A stretch of DNA of 64,000 nucleotides from CAZMSQ01 sp964569025. Its GTDB lineage: Bacteria > Bacteroidota > Bacteroidia > Chitinophagales > Saprospiraceae. Below are positions 26,089-35,446 of the stretch, in pieces. Each line of letters starts with the position of its first letter. Position 1 is the first letter of the stretch. The stretch spans positions 27,046 through 91,045 of the forward strand of contig CAZMSQ010000008.1 of NCBI GenBank assembly GCA_964569025.1. Reading direction: 5' to 3'. Under the pieces are notes generated by a model that worked only from the letters and a program-made list of their open reading frames with translations, made no database searches and was not told where the DNA came from. Position numbers and translations under genes: made by a program.

Positions 26089-27312
26089 TCAGAGCGTTGA
26101 GGGGAAAAACCCGACACTTCCGCCAACCCAATCTTTGTCTTTGTTGTACTTGACACCAACCATCTCACCTTTGGTCAGGCGGGCAAGGTTGTTGACAATC
26201 CTCGGACGGGGTTCGTCGTCTTCCCAGATGAGCAGCAATCGGACCTCGCATTTTGCGGGGCCGGTTGGCGTTTTGACAACGGGTGCGTATTCGACTTTTT
26301 TCTGTAGCAGGTATTGCTCAGGCTTTGTGATGCGGTCAATGTCCTGTTGGGTCGGGTTCAGGATGACACCGCTTCCCGAAAACGAGAATAATGGCTTCAG
26401 CACATACTGGTTGAGTTCTTCTGCCGTGCCGTTCCATTCATTGAGGAAAAATGCACGCGGTGAATATTGACTCCGGATCAGGGGGAGGGTGTATTTGCTG
26501 ATGCGGAAAAACCAATGGGGGTGCCCAACCCAGTGGACATCTGTATCGTCGGAAAAAGAAAATTGCAGGTTCAAATCGGTACGGGCCATCAATTCGTCGA
26601 ATATGACCCGATTGTAAATTCGTCGGATTGGAATGTGTGATCCCTGTTCATTTGTATAGTACAATTCACGCCCATTTTGGCGAATTTCAGACACGCATTT
26701 GACGGCAAGCCCGAGGTGATGTCTGGTGCCCCAGAAGTCAATCTGTGTTGGCTGCTTGTGTGGCTCCACCTCAAGCAATACAACCTGCTCGGGACGTTCA
26801 GGGCCAATAATTACGCGGCGAAGCAACTCGATGTACGATTCCTGATCGAGCGTGCCGAAAAGATGTGTATGATCGTCAGGTATTGAAAAGTGGCGCCGGT
26901 ACATCTGTGCCACGAGGTCCTGATAGAAATAGAGAGAGGGGAAGCCCTGAACTTCAATCAACTGGGGTGTGAGCAGGCCATACTGATCGATGCAGATTCC
27001 AAAATCGAGTTGGAGGAAAGTGGTGTGATCAGATTCGCCATGGACGAGATGGTCGAGAGGCAGTGCGCCTGCAGACATGGCTTTGAAATCCGGGGCACAA
27101 ATGATTTGAAGAATGTCTTCTGCCGCGGCAAGCATCCGTTCTTGCAGATACTCAGGAATAAAAACTGGGGTTTCAGCGATGCGAAACTCTGGTGCATGAT
27201 CATATTCGAGAGCTATGTCTTGCAGGAAAGCCCGGTACTTTTCGGGTGTAAAATCAGCATTGTAGCGATCTCGAATCGAAGCAATCATCTGGGCACACTT
27301 TAAGGCCGGCAT
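26089..27312 (-). CDS. ATP-grasp-like conserved hypothetical protein
   Basis: A 407-residue cytosolic protein, conserved in style across Bacteroidota, function unknown. Residues ~300-375 look like an ATP-grasp module: YVLKPLFSFSGSGV (Lys306 and a glycine/serine-rich loop), LLQKKVEYAPVV, then CEVRLLLIWED and RIVNNLARLT, which hold the acidic and Asn residues that usually bind Mg-ATP. The first half contains LLTPQLIEVQGFPSLYFY, resembling the substrate end of glutathione-synthase-like ligases. So it is probably an amide- or ester-forming ligase of unknown substrate. ATG 27312 is chosen because the TATTTTTG box lies 9 bases upstream. A TTG at 27324 would sit inside the promoter box. Confidence 0.7.
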   Translation of the reverse strand: MPALKCAQMIASIRDRYNADFTPEKYRAFLQDIALEYDHAPEFRIAETPVFIPEYLQERMLAAAEDILQIICAPDFKAMSAGALPLDHLVHGESDHTTFLQLDFGICIDQYGLLTPQLIEVQGFPSLYFYQDLVAQMYRRHFSIPDDHTHLFGTLDQESYIELLRRVIIGPERPEQVVLLEVEPHKQPTQIDFWGTRHHLGLAVKCVSEIRQNGRELYYTNEQGSHIPIRRIYNRVIFDELMARTDLNLQFSFSDDTDVHWVGHPHWFFRISKYTLPLIRSQYSPRAFFLNEWNGTAEELNQYVLKPLFSFSGSGVILNPTQQDIDRITKPEQYLLQKKVEYAPVVKTPTGPAKCEVRLLLIWEDDEPRPRIVNNLARLTKGEMVGVKYNKDKDWVGGSVGFFPSTL

Positions 27313-27321
27313 CCGGATGAG

Positions 27322-27329
27322 CAAAAATA
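27322..27329 (-). promoter_or_regulatory. minus-7 box TATTTTTG, 9 bases before ATG
   Basis: TATTTTTG on the minus strand, ending 9 bases before ATG 27312 of the ATP-grasp-like gene. The leader would be at most a few bases. Confidence 0.5.
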
Positions 27330-27348
27330 ATTATTTTGTATCTGGTAT

Positions 27349-27537
27349 ATGCGGAAAAAGGTCAAAGTGCTTGCAAATACGGAATCTGCCACGATTAGTG
27401 GCTGTAGTCGTCATTTATTTCTACTTGATCGTGGTCAGAATGGTCTGTCTGGGAAGTCAGCAATTGGACATGAGCTGCAATCATGGCGGTTGTTTTCCAA
27501 TGATATCAGAAACCTTTCAGATAGAGGACCCAATTAA
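27349..27537 (+). CDS. possible small ORF of 62 codons (weak)
   Basis: An ATG-started frame filling the space between the ATP-grasp-like gene's leader and the parE stop, overlapping parE by 4 bases. It encodes a basic, soluble, unrecognised peptide (central motif SRHLFLLDRGQNG). No promoter box or ribosome site stands out, and 189 bases open by chance is not rare, so I would not call it real without expression data. Confidence 0.2.
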   Translation: MRKKVKVLANTESATISGCSRHLFLLDRGQNGLSGKSAIGHELQSWRLFSNDIRNLSDRGPN

Positions 27538-29444
27538 CCAGCTTCGATTACGGCAGCGGTTGCCGTTTCCGGATTATTTGCTTCCGGAGAAAGTTCATCT
27601 TTTTCTACCCTGAGATTATCGATGATGAACTCTTGTCTTTGCGGAGTATTTTTCCCCATGTAGTACTCAAGCACCTGCTCAACCCGGGTTTCCTCATTGA
27701 GAATGACCGGGTCGAGGCGGATATCTTCGCCAATGAAATCCTTGAATTCATCAGGTGAAATTTCGCCAAGACCCTTAAATCGGGTAATCTCAGGCTTCCC
27801 TCTCAGCTTAGCGATGGCATCTTTGCGTTCTTTGTCTGAATAGCAGTAGAATGTTTGTTGCTTATCACGGACTCTAAAGAGCGGGGTGTCAAGAATATAC
27901 AGGTGCCCCGCCCTCACCAATTCTGGAAAGTATTGGAGAAAGAAAGTCAGCAGCAGAAGTCGGATGTGCATGCCGTCGACATCTGCATCGGTGGCGATGA
28001 CAACTCTGTTAAACCGAAGATCATCGATGCCATCTTCAATTTGCAGGGCATGCTGAAGGAGGTTGAATTCTTCATTTTGGTAGACCACCTTTTTTGTCAG
28101 CCCGAAGCAGTTCAGGGGTTTTCCTCTGAGGCTAAACACGGCCTGAGTCTGCACATCGCGGGCCTTGGTGATTGAACCGCTGGCGGAGTCTCCCTCGGTG
28201 ATAAATATGGTGGTTGCCTTGCGGAGCTCCTCAGCTACTTTTTGCGCGCTATCGCTGAAGTGAACTCGGCAGTCCCGCAGCTTTTTATTGTGCAGATTGG
28301 CCTGTTTGGCTCGTTGGTTCGCCAGTTTTTTAATGCCAGCAATGTCTTTGCGTTCCCGTTCTGATTGCTTGATTCGCTTTTCCAGTTGTTTTGCAACCTC
28401 CGGATTGCGGTGAAGGAAGTTATCAAGGTGTTCTTTGATAAAGTGGAAAATGAAGGTCCGGATAGTGGGGCCGTTGGGGCCGATCTCAGTGGAGCCGAGT
28501 TTGGTTTTGGTCTGAGATTCAAAAACAGGCTCTTCCACTCTGATGCTCAGTGCGGCGATCACTGAGGCCAGGATATCCTTCCGGTCATAGGCTTTTCCAA
28601 AGTGTTCCTGCACAGTTTTAACCAATGCCTCCCTCAGTGCACTCAGGTGAGTCCCTCCCTGAGTGGTGTGTTGTCCGTTTACAAAGGTGTAATATTGCTC
28701 ACCATATTGGTTGCCGTGTGTGATTGCAAGCTCTATGTCGTCTCCTGATAAGTGGATAATCGGGTATCTCAGTCCCTCAGCATTGGTTTTGCGCTCCAGC
28801 AGGTCGAGCAGCCCGTTTTTGGAAAGCAGCGTTTTACCGTTGAATCGAATTTTTAGCCCCGCATTCAGGTACGCGTAATTCCAAAGCTGATTCTCGACAT
28901 ATTCTGTACGAAAGCGGTACTTCCGAAAGACGGAGTCGTCAGGCCTGAACTCAACCAGTGTTCCATTGGGCTCATCAGATCGCCTGATATCATCTTCGCG
29001 AATTAACTCGCCGGCCTTGAATTCTGCAGACTTACTTTTTCCGTCTCTGGATGAAATCACCAGGAAGTGTTCAGAGAGGGCGTTGACTGCTTTTGTTCCG
29101 ACCCCGTTGAGGCCGACAGACTTTTTGAATGCTTTGCTGTCGTATTTTCCACCTGTATTAATCCGCGATACACACTCCACAACTTTTCCGAGCGGAATTC
29201 CCCGGCCATAGTCCCTGATGCGCACCAGTCCGTCTTCAATGGTCACCTCAACTTGCTTCCCATGCCCCATGACATATTCATCGATTGAGTTATCGATGAC
29301 CTCCTTGAGGAGAATGTAAATGCCGTCATCGGCGGCGGACCCGTCGCCCAACTTGCCGATATACATGCCGGGGCGAATCCGGATATGCTCCCGCCAGTCG
29401 AGGGAACGAATATGATCTTCAGTATAATCAACAGGTTGTGCCAT
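27534..29444 (-). CDS. parE: DNA topoisomerase IV subunit B (ParE)
   Basis: The ATPase subunit of the enzyme that unlinks replicated chromosomes. 636 residues. GHKL ATPase motifs LLKEVIDNSIDEYVMG, RDYGRGIPLGKV and GLNGVGTKAVNALSE, the TOPRIM domain ITEGDSASGSITKARD and ATDADVDGMHIRLLLL. The short C-terminus and the IRIRPGMYIGKLGDG N-terminus fit ParE-type rather than GyrB of this phylum. A parC gene would be expected next to it but is not in the window. Confidence 0.92.
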   Translation of the reverse strand: MAQPVDYTEDHIRSLDWREHIRIRPGMYIGKLGDGSAADDGIYILLKEVIDNSIDEYVMGHGKQVEVTIEDGLVRIRDYGRGIPLGKVVECVSRINTGGKYDSKAFKKSVGLNGVGTKAVNALSEHFLVISSRDGKSKSAEFKAGELIREDDIRRSDEPNGTLVEFRPDDSVFRKYRFRTEYVENQLWNYAYLNAGLKIRFNGKTLLSKNGLLDLLERKTNAEGLRYPIIHLSGDDIELAITHGNQYGEQYYTFVNGQHTTQGGTHLSALREALVKTVQEHFGKAYDRKDILASVIAALSIRVEEPVFESQTKTKLGSTEIGPNGPTIRTFIFHFIKEHLDNFLHRNPEVAKQLEKRIKQSERERKDIAGIKKLANQRAKQANLHNKKLRDCRVHFSDSAQKVAEELRKATTIFITEGDSASGSITKARDVQTQAVFSLRGKPLNCFGLTKKVVYQNEEFNLLQHALQIEDGIDDLRFNRVVIATDADVDGMHIRLLLLTFFLQYFPELVRAGHLYILDTPLFRVRDKQQTFYCYSDKERKDAIAKLRGKPEITRFKGLGEISPDEFKDFIGEDIRLDPVILNEETRVEQVLEYYMGKNTPQRQEFIIDNLRVEKDELSPEANNPETATAAVIEAG

Positions 29445-29598
29445 GAGGGGAGTATTTTGTCAATGCAATGATTTCAATCCATTCGCGAACCCCTGCAGTC
29501 TTTGCCGCATGGGCTGCAAAACTGGCAGGACATTCATTTTCACCCCAAAAATAAACTTTTTGTTTGTATTTTGCAACACAAAGCCCCGTGTGACCTCA

Positions 29599-29979
29599 TT
29601 ATTCTTCTTCTTCGGAGCCCATTTGGTCATTTTCTTTCAGCTGGTCGAAGAGAGCATTGAGGCGGTACATTTCGTCGAGGGTGTCATCGAGGAAGAAATG
29701 GAGCTCTGGGATACGTCTGATTTGCCGGCGGATTCGAGAGCCGAGCGCTTGGCGGAGGTGTGAGACCTGCTCTTCGAGCTCGAGGATGACCTCCTGTTTA
29801 CTTTGGTGGTTGTAGACGCTGAGATAAATTTTGGCGATGCCGAAATCGGGAGACATAATGACGTTGGTGACGGTTACCAGTGCTTCGGACCCGTAGATGT
29901 ATTTGCCCTCCTGTTGAAGGAGCACACTGAAATGGCGCTTAATCAGTTCGCCGATTTGCTGCTGTCTAATGGTTGGCAT
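29599..29979 (-). CDS. rbfA: ribosome-binding factor A (RbfA)
   Basis: Small KH-fold factor that helps mature the 30S 5' end of 16S rRNA. 126 residues, normal size. TIRQQQIGELIKRHFSVLLQ opens it, VTVTNVIMSPDFGIAKIYLS is the central strand-helix, and RHALG-like LRQALGSRIRRQIRRIPELH is the KH helix. The tail is acidic (EEEE). The gene is 154 bases upstream of parE on the same strand and divergent from recG. Confidence 0.93.
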   Translation of the reverse strand: MPTIRQQQIGELIKRHFSVLLQQEGKYIYGSEALVTVTNVIMSPDFGIAKIYLSVYNHQSKQEVILELEEQVSHLRQALGSRIRRQIRRIPELHFFLDDTLDEMYRLNALFDQLKENDQMGSEEEE

Positions 29980-30091
29980 AGTACGCGTGTTGTGGCAGGT
30001 GAATAGGGCATAACATTACACAAAAATGGGAACAATAGTTTGTTGACAGCTCCTCTTTTTTCAACAAATCGGGAAATTCCGACCTTTACAC

Positions 30092-32206
30092 ATGATGTCA
30101 AGCGGTAAATTAGATACTTCTGTAGCGTACTTAAAGGGCGTAGGCCCCAGAAAAGGGGACTTACTGGGTAAGGAGTTGCAGATTTATACCCTGCGGGATT
30201 TGCTGTTTCACTTTCCTTTTCGGTATGTAGACAGGACCAAATTTTATCGAATTGGAGACTTGACGGCCCATCATGATCAGGTGCAGTTGAAGGGTGTGTT
30301 GCGGGGTTTGCAGGTAGTTGGCTCTGGCCGCAAAAAGCGGATGACTGGCAGGCTCCGTGATGAAAGCGGAGTCATTGATTTGGTATGGTTTAAGGGGCTT
30401 CACTGGCTTGAGAAGCATCTGCAAATTGGTATGGAATACGTGGTATTTGGCAGAGTCAATGCATTCCAAGGCAGGCTGAGCGTCCCACACCCCGAAATGG
30501 AGGCTGCCACAGACGTGAGTGTCCGTCAGGCTGCCACTCTTTCTCCTGTTTATCCGAGTACGGAGAAGCTTGCTTCCCATGGGCTGGATGCCCGTGGCCA
30601 GCGCAAGCTCATCAAACAGGTCTTGCAGATTGTCGGGCCTGACGATATTCCGGAGACCCTCCCAGCTTCTGTGTTGAGTGCGTACCGATTTCCGGGCAGG
30701 GCCGAAGCATTGAGGGGCATTCATTTTCCGCGCGACACTGCAGAGATGCATGGTGCGATCAACCGTCTCAAATTTGAGGAGCTTTTTTTTCTCCAGCTGC
30801 GCCTCCTCCGGCTGCGCAATGCCCGCCGGGCTGCGGCTCGAAGTTTTGTATTTGATAAGGTCGGTGATTATTTTCTCAATTTCTTTCACCACCACCTCCC
30901 GTTTGCGCTGACAAATGCACAGAAACGGGTTATTAAAGAGGTGCGCCGGGACCTTGGGAGCGGGTGCCAGATGAACAGGCTTCTTCAGGGAGATGTGGGC
31001 AGTGGGAAGACCATCGTCGCTTTGATGTGTATGCTTATTGCCATTGACAATGGTTATCAGGCATGCCTGTTGGCCCCGACCGAAATTCTGGCCCGCCAGC
31101 ATTTCGACGGTTTGGCGGGGTATCTTGAAAAAATGAATCTCCAGGTGGGGTTACTTACCGGAAGTATCAAGGGAAAGTCGAGGCGGCATCTGCTGGAAGC
31201 CCTGAAGGCGGGAGAAATCAACATTCTGGTCGGAACCCACGCTGTGCTTGAAGATCCAGTCGTGTTTCAGAATCTCGGACTGGCTATTACAGATGAGCAA
31301 CATCGGTTCGGGGTAAAGCAGAGAGCGCGATTGTGGAAGAAAAGCCGGGAGTTTCCACCTCATGTTCTTGTCATGACAGCAACACCCATACCGCGCACTC
31401 TTGCCATGACCCTATATGGTGACCTTGACGTCTCGGTCATCGACGAGTTGCCTCCCGGGCGGAAGCCTGTTCAGACCTTGCATTGGTTTGAAAGCCAGCG
31501 CGCACGTGTTCACGGATTTATGCGTGAACAGATTGCGCTTGGCAGGCAGGTTTACGTTGTGTACCCGCTGATTGAAGAGTCCGAAGCCCTGGACTTGCAA
31601 AACCTCGAAGAGGGGTTTGTCGCGCTCCAGCGGGCATTTCCGATGCCGGACTATCAGATCAGCATCGTGCACGGACGCATGAAAGCGGAAGACAAGGATT
31701 TTGAGATGAAGCGATTTGTAGAAGGGAAAACACAGATTATGGTGGCTACGACCGTGATTGAGGTTGGAGTCAATGTGCCGAATGCGTCAGTTATGGTCAT
31801 TGAGAATGCAGAGCGTTTCGGGCTGTCTCAGCTCCATCAGTTACGCGGAAGAGTCGGTCGGGGAGCCGACCAGTCGTTTTGTATTCTGATGAGCGGCAAT
31901 AAGTTGTCGAATGAAGGCAAAGAGCGTTTGCAAACGATGGTTCGGACGACTGACGGGTTTGAAATTGCAGAGGCAGACTTGCGGCTCAGGGGGCCCGGAG
32001 ATATTGAAGGGACGCGGCAAAGCGGTCTTGTTCAGCTGCGCCTTGCTGATCTGGCAAAAGATGGCACCATCCTTCAGGCCGCCCGAAAATTGGCCTCAGA
32101 AATTCTTCGGGAAGACCCGGGCCTCAACCGGGAAGCGTTCCTTCCCATCAGACGGCATATGGCCAAACTGGATAAGCAGGCCAAAGGGTGGAGCCGTATC
32201 AGCTGA
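30092..32206 (+). CDS. recG: ATP-dependent DNA helicase RecG
   Basis: Branch-migration helicase that processes stalled forks. 704 residues. Wedge/OB domain at residues ~60-140 (RLRDESGVIDLVWFKG), Walker A GDVGSGKT at 300-307, motif II DEQH at 401-404 (the RecG form of DEAH), MTATPIPRTLAMTLYGDLD, and the helicase C-terminal domain ATTVIEVGVNVPNASVMVIE plus QLRGRVGRG. All motifs are intact. Confidence 0.96.
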   Translation: MMSSGKLDTSVAYLKGVGPRKGDLLGKELQIYTLRDLLFHFPFRYVDRTKFYRIGDLTAHHDQVQLKGVLRGLQVVGSGRKKRMTGRLRDESGVIDLVWFKGLHWLEKHLQIGMEYVVFGRVNAFQGRLSVPHPEMEAATDVSVRQAATLSPVYPSTEKLASHGLDARGQRKLIKQVLQIVGPDDIPETLPASVLSAYRFPGRAEALRGIHFPRDTAEMHGAINRLKFEELFFLQLRLLRLRNARRAAARSFVFDKVGDYFLNFFHHHLPFALTNAQKRVIKEVRRDLGSGCQMNRLLQGDVGSGKTIVALMCMLIAIDNGYQACLLAPTEILARQHFDGLAGYLEKMNLQVGLLTGSIKGKSRRHLLEALKAGEINILVGTHAVLEDPVVFQNLGLAITDEQHRFGVKQRARLWKKSREFPPHVLVMTATPIPRTLAMTLYGDLDVSVIDELPPGRKPVQTLHWFESQRARVHGFMREQIALGRQVYVVYPLIEESEALDLQNLEEGFVALQRAFPMPDYQISIVHGRMKAEDKDFEMKRFVEGKTQIMVATTVIEVGVNVPNASVMVIENAERFGLSQLHQLRGRVGRGADQSFCILMSGNKLSNEGKERLQTMVRTTDGFEIAEADLRLRGPGDIEGTRQSGLVQLRLADLAKDGTILQAARKLASEILREDPGLNREAFLPIRRHMAKLDKQAKGWSRIS

Positions 32207-32308
32207 TAAAAGAGCGAAATCTTCGAAATTGATTGGTGCATAAACCTTTTCAGCCCGTTTGGACGTTCTTTGAGAGGAACATCACTGAAACGGCATAAAA
32301 TTTTATAC

Positions 32309-33952
32309 GTGAAGACCACAACCACAAGACTCATTGCCCTGCTGATTGCCCTCGGACTCTCAACCGCTGCATTCCGGGTGGCCGAAGACAATAACTACTT
32401 CGAAATTCTCAAAAATATTGAAATCTTCACCAATCTCTACAAAGAGTTGAACACCAATTATGTAGACGAAATCGATCCCGGCAAACTCATGCGGACTGGG
32501 CTGGAGTCGATGGTTGGGTCGCTCGATCCGTTTACCAATTATATACCGGAGTCACGAATAGAAGAGTTCCGGATTGCTTCGGAGGGAAAATACCGAGGGA
32601 TAGGCGCCACAGTCCGGCGTAAAGGAGAGGAGTTGGTTTTAACGGATTTGTACGAAGACAGCCCTGCCAACAGATCAGGACTCAAGGCGGGAGATCGCAT
32701 TCTGGCCATTGACGGGAAGACGACGCAAGGGAAAACGCCGTCTGAGGTGAATGAAATCTTGCAGGGATTTCCTGGCTCAGAAGTGACGCTTAGTGTCCAG
32801 CCCTTTGGAACGGACAAACCGGAAGAGGTTACGTTGGTCCGGGGCGAGGTCAGCATTGCCAATGTGCCTTATTCGGGAATGGTCAGTGATGAGGTTGGCT
32901 ACATCAATCTTACCACCTTTACCCGAGATGCAGGTAAGAATGTGCAGAAGGCCCTGCGAGATTTACAACGCGAGAATCCGGATATGGAAGGAGTCATTCT
33001 CGATCTGCGCGGCAACGGGGGAGGACTGTTGACCGAGGCGGTGAATGTGGTGAATACCTTTGTGCCAAAGGGCGAATTGGTCGTTTCAATGCGGGGTAAG
33101 TTGGAAAACAGGAACCGCGATTTCAAAACGATGGCTGAGGCAATTGACACTGATATCCGTGTGGCAGTTCTGATTAACAGCAAATCGGCATCAGCTTCCG
33201 AAATTGTCTCCGGAGCCATTCAGGATCTGGACCGTGGTGTCTTGCTTGGGCAGAGATCATATGGCAAAGGGTTGGTGCAAAATACCATGGATGTTGGCTA
33301 TAACTCCCAGCTCAAGGTAACAACAGCGAAGTACTACATACCCAGTGGCCGATGTATCCAGAGTGTCAGGTACAAAGATGGTGAGCCGTTGCAAATCCCG
33401 GATGAGGAACGCAGTCAGTTCAAGACCAGAGGCGGGCGCACTGTGCTCGATGGCGGGGGGGTGAAGCCGGACGTTATGCTTGAAGAGGCTCGTGATGTGC
33501 CGCTCATTAAGTCGCTCGATGATGGGCTCTGGATTGTTGATTTTGCATCTGTGTATTGCCAGGGAATGGATTCAATCAGTGACGCACGTGATTTTGTATT
33601 TCGCGATTTCGAAACATTCTCTGCATTCCTGAGTGATTCAGAGTATCATTTTGAGTCAGCTGCCGAAAAAGAACTCAAGGCATTTGAAGAAGCAGTGGAG
33701 GATTCAGGAGAAGCGCCACAGGTAAGCGAGGAGCTCGCTATCTTGTATCGCAAACTTGACGAATCCACTGGCAGGGTGATGGAGATGCGCCGTGAGGAGA
33801 TATTGAGTCTGATTCAGCAGGAAATTGTCAGCAGATTTTATTTTCATAGGGGGCGGGTAGAGAATGGGTTAAATAATGATCCGCAGGTCATTGCAGCCAT
33901 CGAGGTGCTGATGGATCAAGACCGCTATGCTACCATTCTGAAACCTGAGTGA
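32309..33952 (+). CDS. C-terminal processing (S41) peptidase
   Basis: CTP-family serine protease that trims exported or envelope proteins. From GTG 32309 it has 547 residues: an N-terminal signal anchor (residues 6-21), a PDZ domain at ~90-175 (GSGLKAGDRILAIDG-like NRSGLKAGDRILAIDG), then the S41 catalytic domain with GVILDLRGNGGGLL, catalytic Ser295 in SKSASASEIV and catalytic Lys320 in QRSYGKGLVQ. No ATG is available; the frame also allows TTG at 32270, which would add 13 residues. Follows recG by 102 bases. Confidence 0.9.
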   Translation: MKTTTTRLIALLIALGLSTAAFRVAEDNNYFEILKNIEIFTNLYKELNTNYVDEIDPGKLMRTGLESMVGSLDPFTNYIPESRIEEFRIASEGKYRGIGATVRRKGEELVLTDLYEDSPANRSGLKAGDRILAIDGKTTQGKTPSEVNEILQGFPGSEVTLSVQPFGTDKPEEVTLVRGEVSIANVPYSGMVSDEVGYINLTTFTRDAGKNVQKALRDLQRENPDMEGVILDLRGNGGGLLTEAVNVVNTFVPKGELVVSMRGKLENRNRDFKTMAEAIDTDIRVAVLINSKSASASEIVSGAIQDLDRGVLLGQRSYGKGLVQNTMDVGYNSQLKVTTAKYYIPSGRCIQSVRYKDGEPLQIPDEERSQFKTRGGRTVLDGGGVKPDVMLEEARDVPLIKSLDDGLWIVDFASVYCQGMDSISDARDFVFRDFETFSAFLSDSEYHFESAAEKELKAFEEAVEDSGEAPQVSEELAILYRKLDESTGRVMEMRREEILSLIQQEIVSRFYFHRGRVENGLNNDPQVIAAIEVLMDQDRYATILKPE

Positions 33953-33991
33953 GGCAACCCATCCCGGGTGCCAGTTCGAAAGACGGGACAC

Positions 33992-34681
33992 ATGACAAGT
34001 CGGATATTATGTCTGGAAACCGCCACGGAGGTTTGTTCTGTTGCCGTGGCCATTGACGGGCGGGTTGTGGGCCATCGCGAAGCAGCGCAGCCTTGGGACC
34101 ACGCTTCCCGGGTCACTGTCCTTATCGGAGAATGCCTGAAGGAGGCCGGCATGGACATTGGGGAGCTCAGTGCGGTAGCTGTCAGTGTCGGGCCCGGCTC
34201 ATACACTGGTCTTCGGGTCGGATTTGCCTGTGCCAAAGGTATATGCTCAGGGCTGGGCATTCCCTTGATCGGAGTTGATACCCTTCATTCTCTCGCGCTG
34301 GCGGCAGCCAGCGATGGGGACGATGCCGAATCATATATTATCCCAATGATTGATGCCCGCCGACTTGAAGTCTACGCATCTGTGTATGCCCCTGATGGGC
34401 AAATGGTACAACCACCCTCAGCCCTCATTCTTGAGCCTGCATCTTTTCACGACTATTTCTTAGGAGGCCCGGTTGTCTTTGTGGGCAACGGCGCAGATAA
34501 GTGGCGGACTCTGACCGCCAATTCGGATAAATCGCTTTTCCCAAACATTCGCTGCTCAGCCCTTCATCTCATCAATCCCGCCAGGGAAGCATGGCGAGCA
34601 GAGGCGTTTCAAAACTTGGCATACTTTTCGCCATATTATTTGAAACCACCAAACATAACTCAACCCAAAAAAAAGTCTTGA
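33992..34681 (+). CDS. tsaB: tRNA t6A37 biosynthesis protein TsaB
   Basis: Partner of TsaD in making N6-threonylcarbamoyladenosine on ANN-decoding tRNAs. 229 residues. N-terminal ASKHA fold ILCLETATEVCSVAVA, HASRVTVLIGECL and the diagnostic GPGSYTGLRVGFACAKG. C-terminal lobe present (SAYFSPYYLKPPNI-like FSPYYLKPPNITQ). ATG 33992 gives the canonical N-terminus; a GTG at 33968 is not needed. Starts 39 bases after the CTP protease gene, so the two probably share a transcript. Confidence 0.94.
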   Translation: MTSRILCLETATEVCSVAVAIDGRVVGHREAAQPWDHASRVTVLIGECLKEAGMDIGELSAVAVSVGPGSYTGLRVGFACAKGICSGLGIPLIGVDTLHSLALAAASDGDDAESYIIPMIDARRLEVYASVYAPDGQMVQPPSALILEPASFHDYFLGGPVVFVGNGADKWRTLTANSDKSLFPNIRCSALHLINPAREAWRAEAFQNLAYFSPYYLKPPNITQPKKKS

Positions 34682-34818
34682 ATATTTTTTCAAACGTCAG
34701 GTGTTCGGATTTTTCTCTGTAAAAAACTGTATTTCATGCGTTTGTGGGTTCAATTGAGTGAATTTTTTTATCTGGTGGCTGATATGAAATTTTTTCAAAT
34801 CAAAAAACAGTCATTTAC

Positions 34819-34851
34819 CTGCCCGTAGGAGGTGCCGATACCGAAGGGCAG
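34819..34851 (+). promoter_or_regulatory. leader hairpin ahead of the first ArsR-like gene
   Basis: CTGCCC (34819-34824) pairs with GGGCAG (34846-34851), with an inner GGT/ACC pair. It ends 32 bases before ATG 34884 in an otherwise AT-rich leader. It could be a stabilising element or a protein-binding site; no riboswitch family is recognised. Confidence 0.35.
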
Positions 34852-34883
34852 TCAACAGATTGATTATTCAAACAAACTTGATC

Positions 34884-35222
34884 ATGGGAAAAGAAAAAAA
34901 ACAAAGACTGGTTCTGAAAAAAGGCCGCAAAACCATTGAGCTCGATTACCTCGAATTGCGCAAAGCGGTGCTTGTGCTGCGCGCAGTCAATCACGACCTA
35001 CGGCAACAGATTATAAAACTGCTGGAGGAAAAGGGTAATCTCAGTGTGACTGACATTTATGTTCATCTTCGCCTTGAGCAGTCCGTCGCGTCGCAACACC
35101 TCGCCATCTTGCGCAGGGCTGGGGTTGTGAAAACAGACCGTCAGGGTAAGTTTATTTTGTATTCACTTGATGCAGAGAGGCTTTCTCAAATTTCAAGACT
35201 AGTCGAAGAACTGGCAGAATAA
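34884..35222 (+). CDS. ArsR-like winged-helix transcriptional regulator (first of two)
   Basis: A 112-residue DNA-binding protein. Winged helix: AVNHDLRQQIIKLL, SVTDIYVHLRLEQSVASQHLAILRRAG (recognition helix SVASQHLAILR) and the wing VKTDRQGKFILYSL. The metal-sensing CxC of classical ArsR is absent, and there is no cysteine at all, so it does not sense arsenite that way. The upstream 200 bases are AT-rich with a hairpin at 34819, and a strong terminator follows at 35277. It is a paralogue of the next gene. Confidence 0.85.
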   Translation: MGKEKKQRLVLKKGRKTIELDYLELRKAVLVLRAVNHDLRQQIIKLLEEKGNLSVTDIYVHLRLEQSVASQHLAILRRAGVVKTDRQGKFILYSLDAERLSQISRLVEELAE

Positions 35223-35276
35223 GCGCTGTCTTCCAAACATTTGCCTTATTTCGGCAAGACAAAACCGTTTCAATCC

Positions 35277-35312
35277 AAGCCCGTTGGCACTGTGCTGCCA
35301 CCGGGCTTTTTT
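35277..35312 (+). terminator. rho-independent terminator between the two ArsR-like genes
   Basis: Stem AAGCCCG (35277-35283) with CGGGCTT (35302-35308), inner stem TGGCA with TGCCA, loop CTGTGC, then a run of T to 35312. A textbook terminator that separates the transcription units of the two paralogous regulators. Confidence 0.9.
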
Positions 35313-35446
35313 ATTTTGTGTCTTTTTAATTTCATTTTTCTTACTTTTGTTTCTTGCGGATTCCTGAACTCCAAAATGGATTTCGAAAATCTGGTGTATC
35401 CCTTTCTCAAAGCCGACCCAAATCTTTTGTACGCTTATTACTTGTC

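Noticed and set aside
30161..31102. Open frame of 313 codons on the minus strand
   Set aside because: Antisense to recG and without recognisable protein features.
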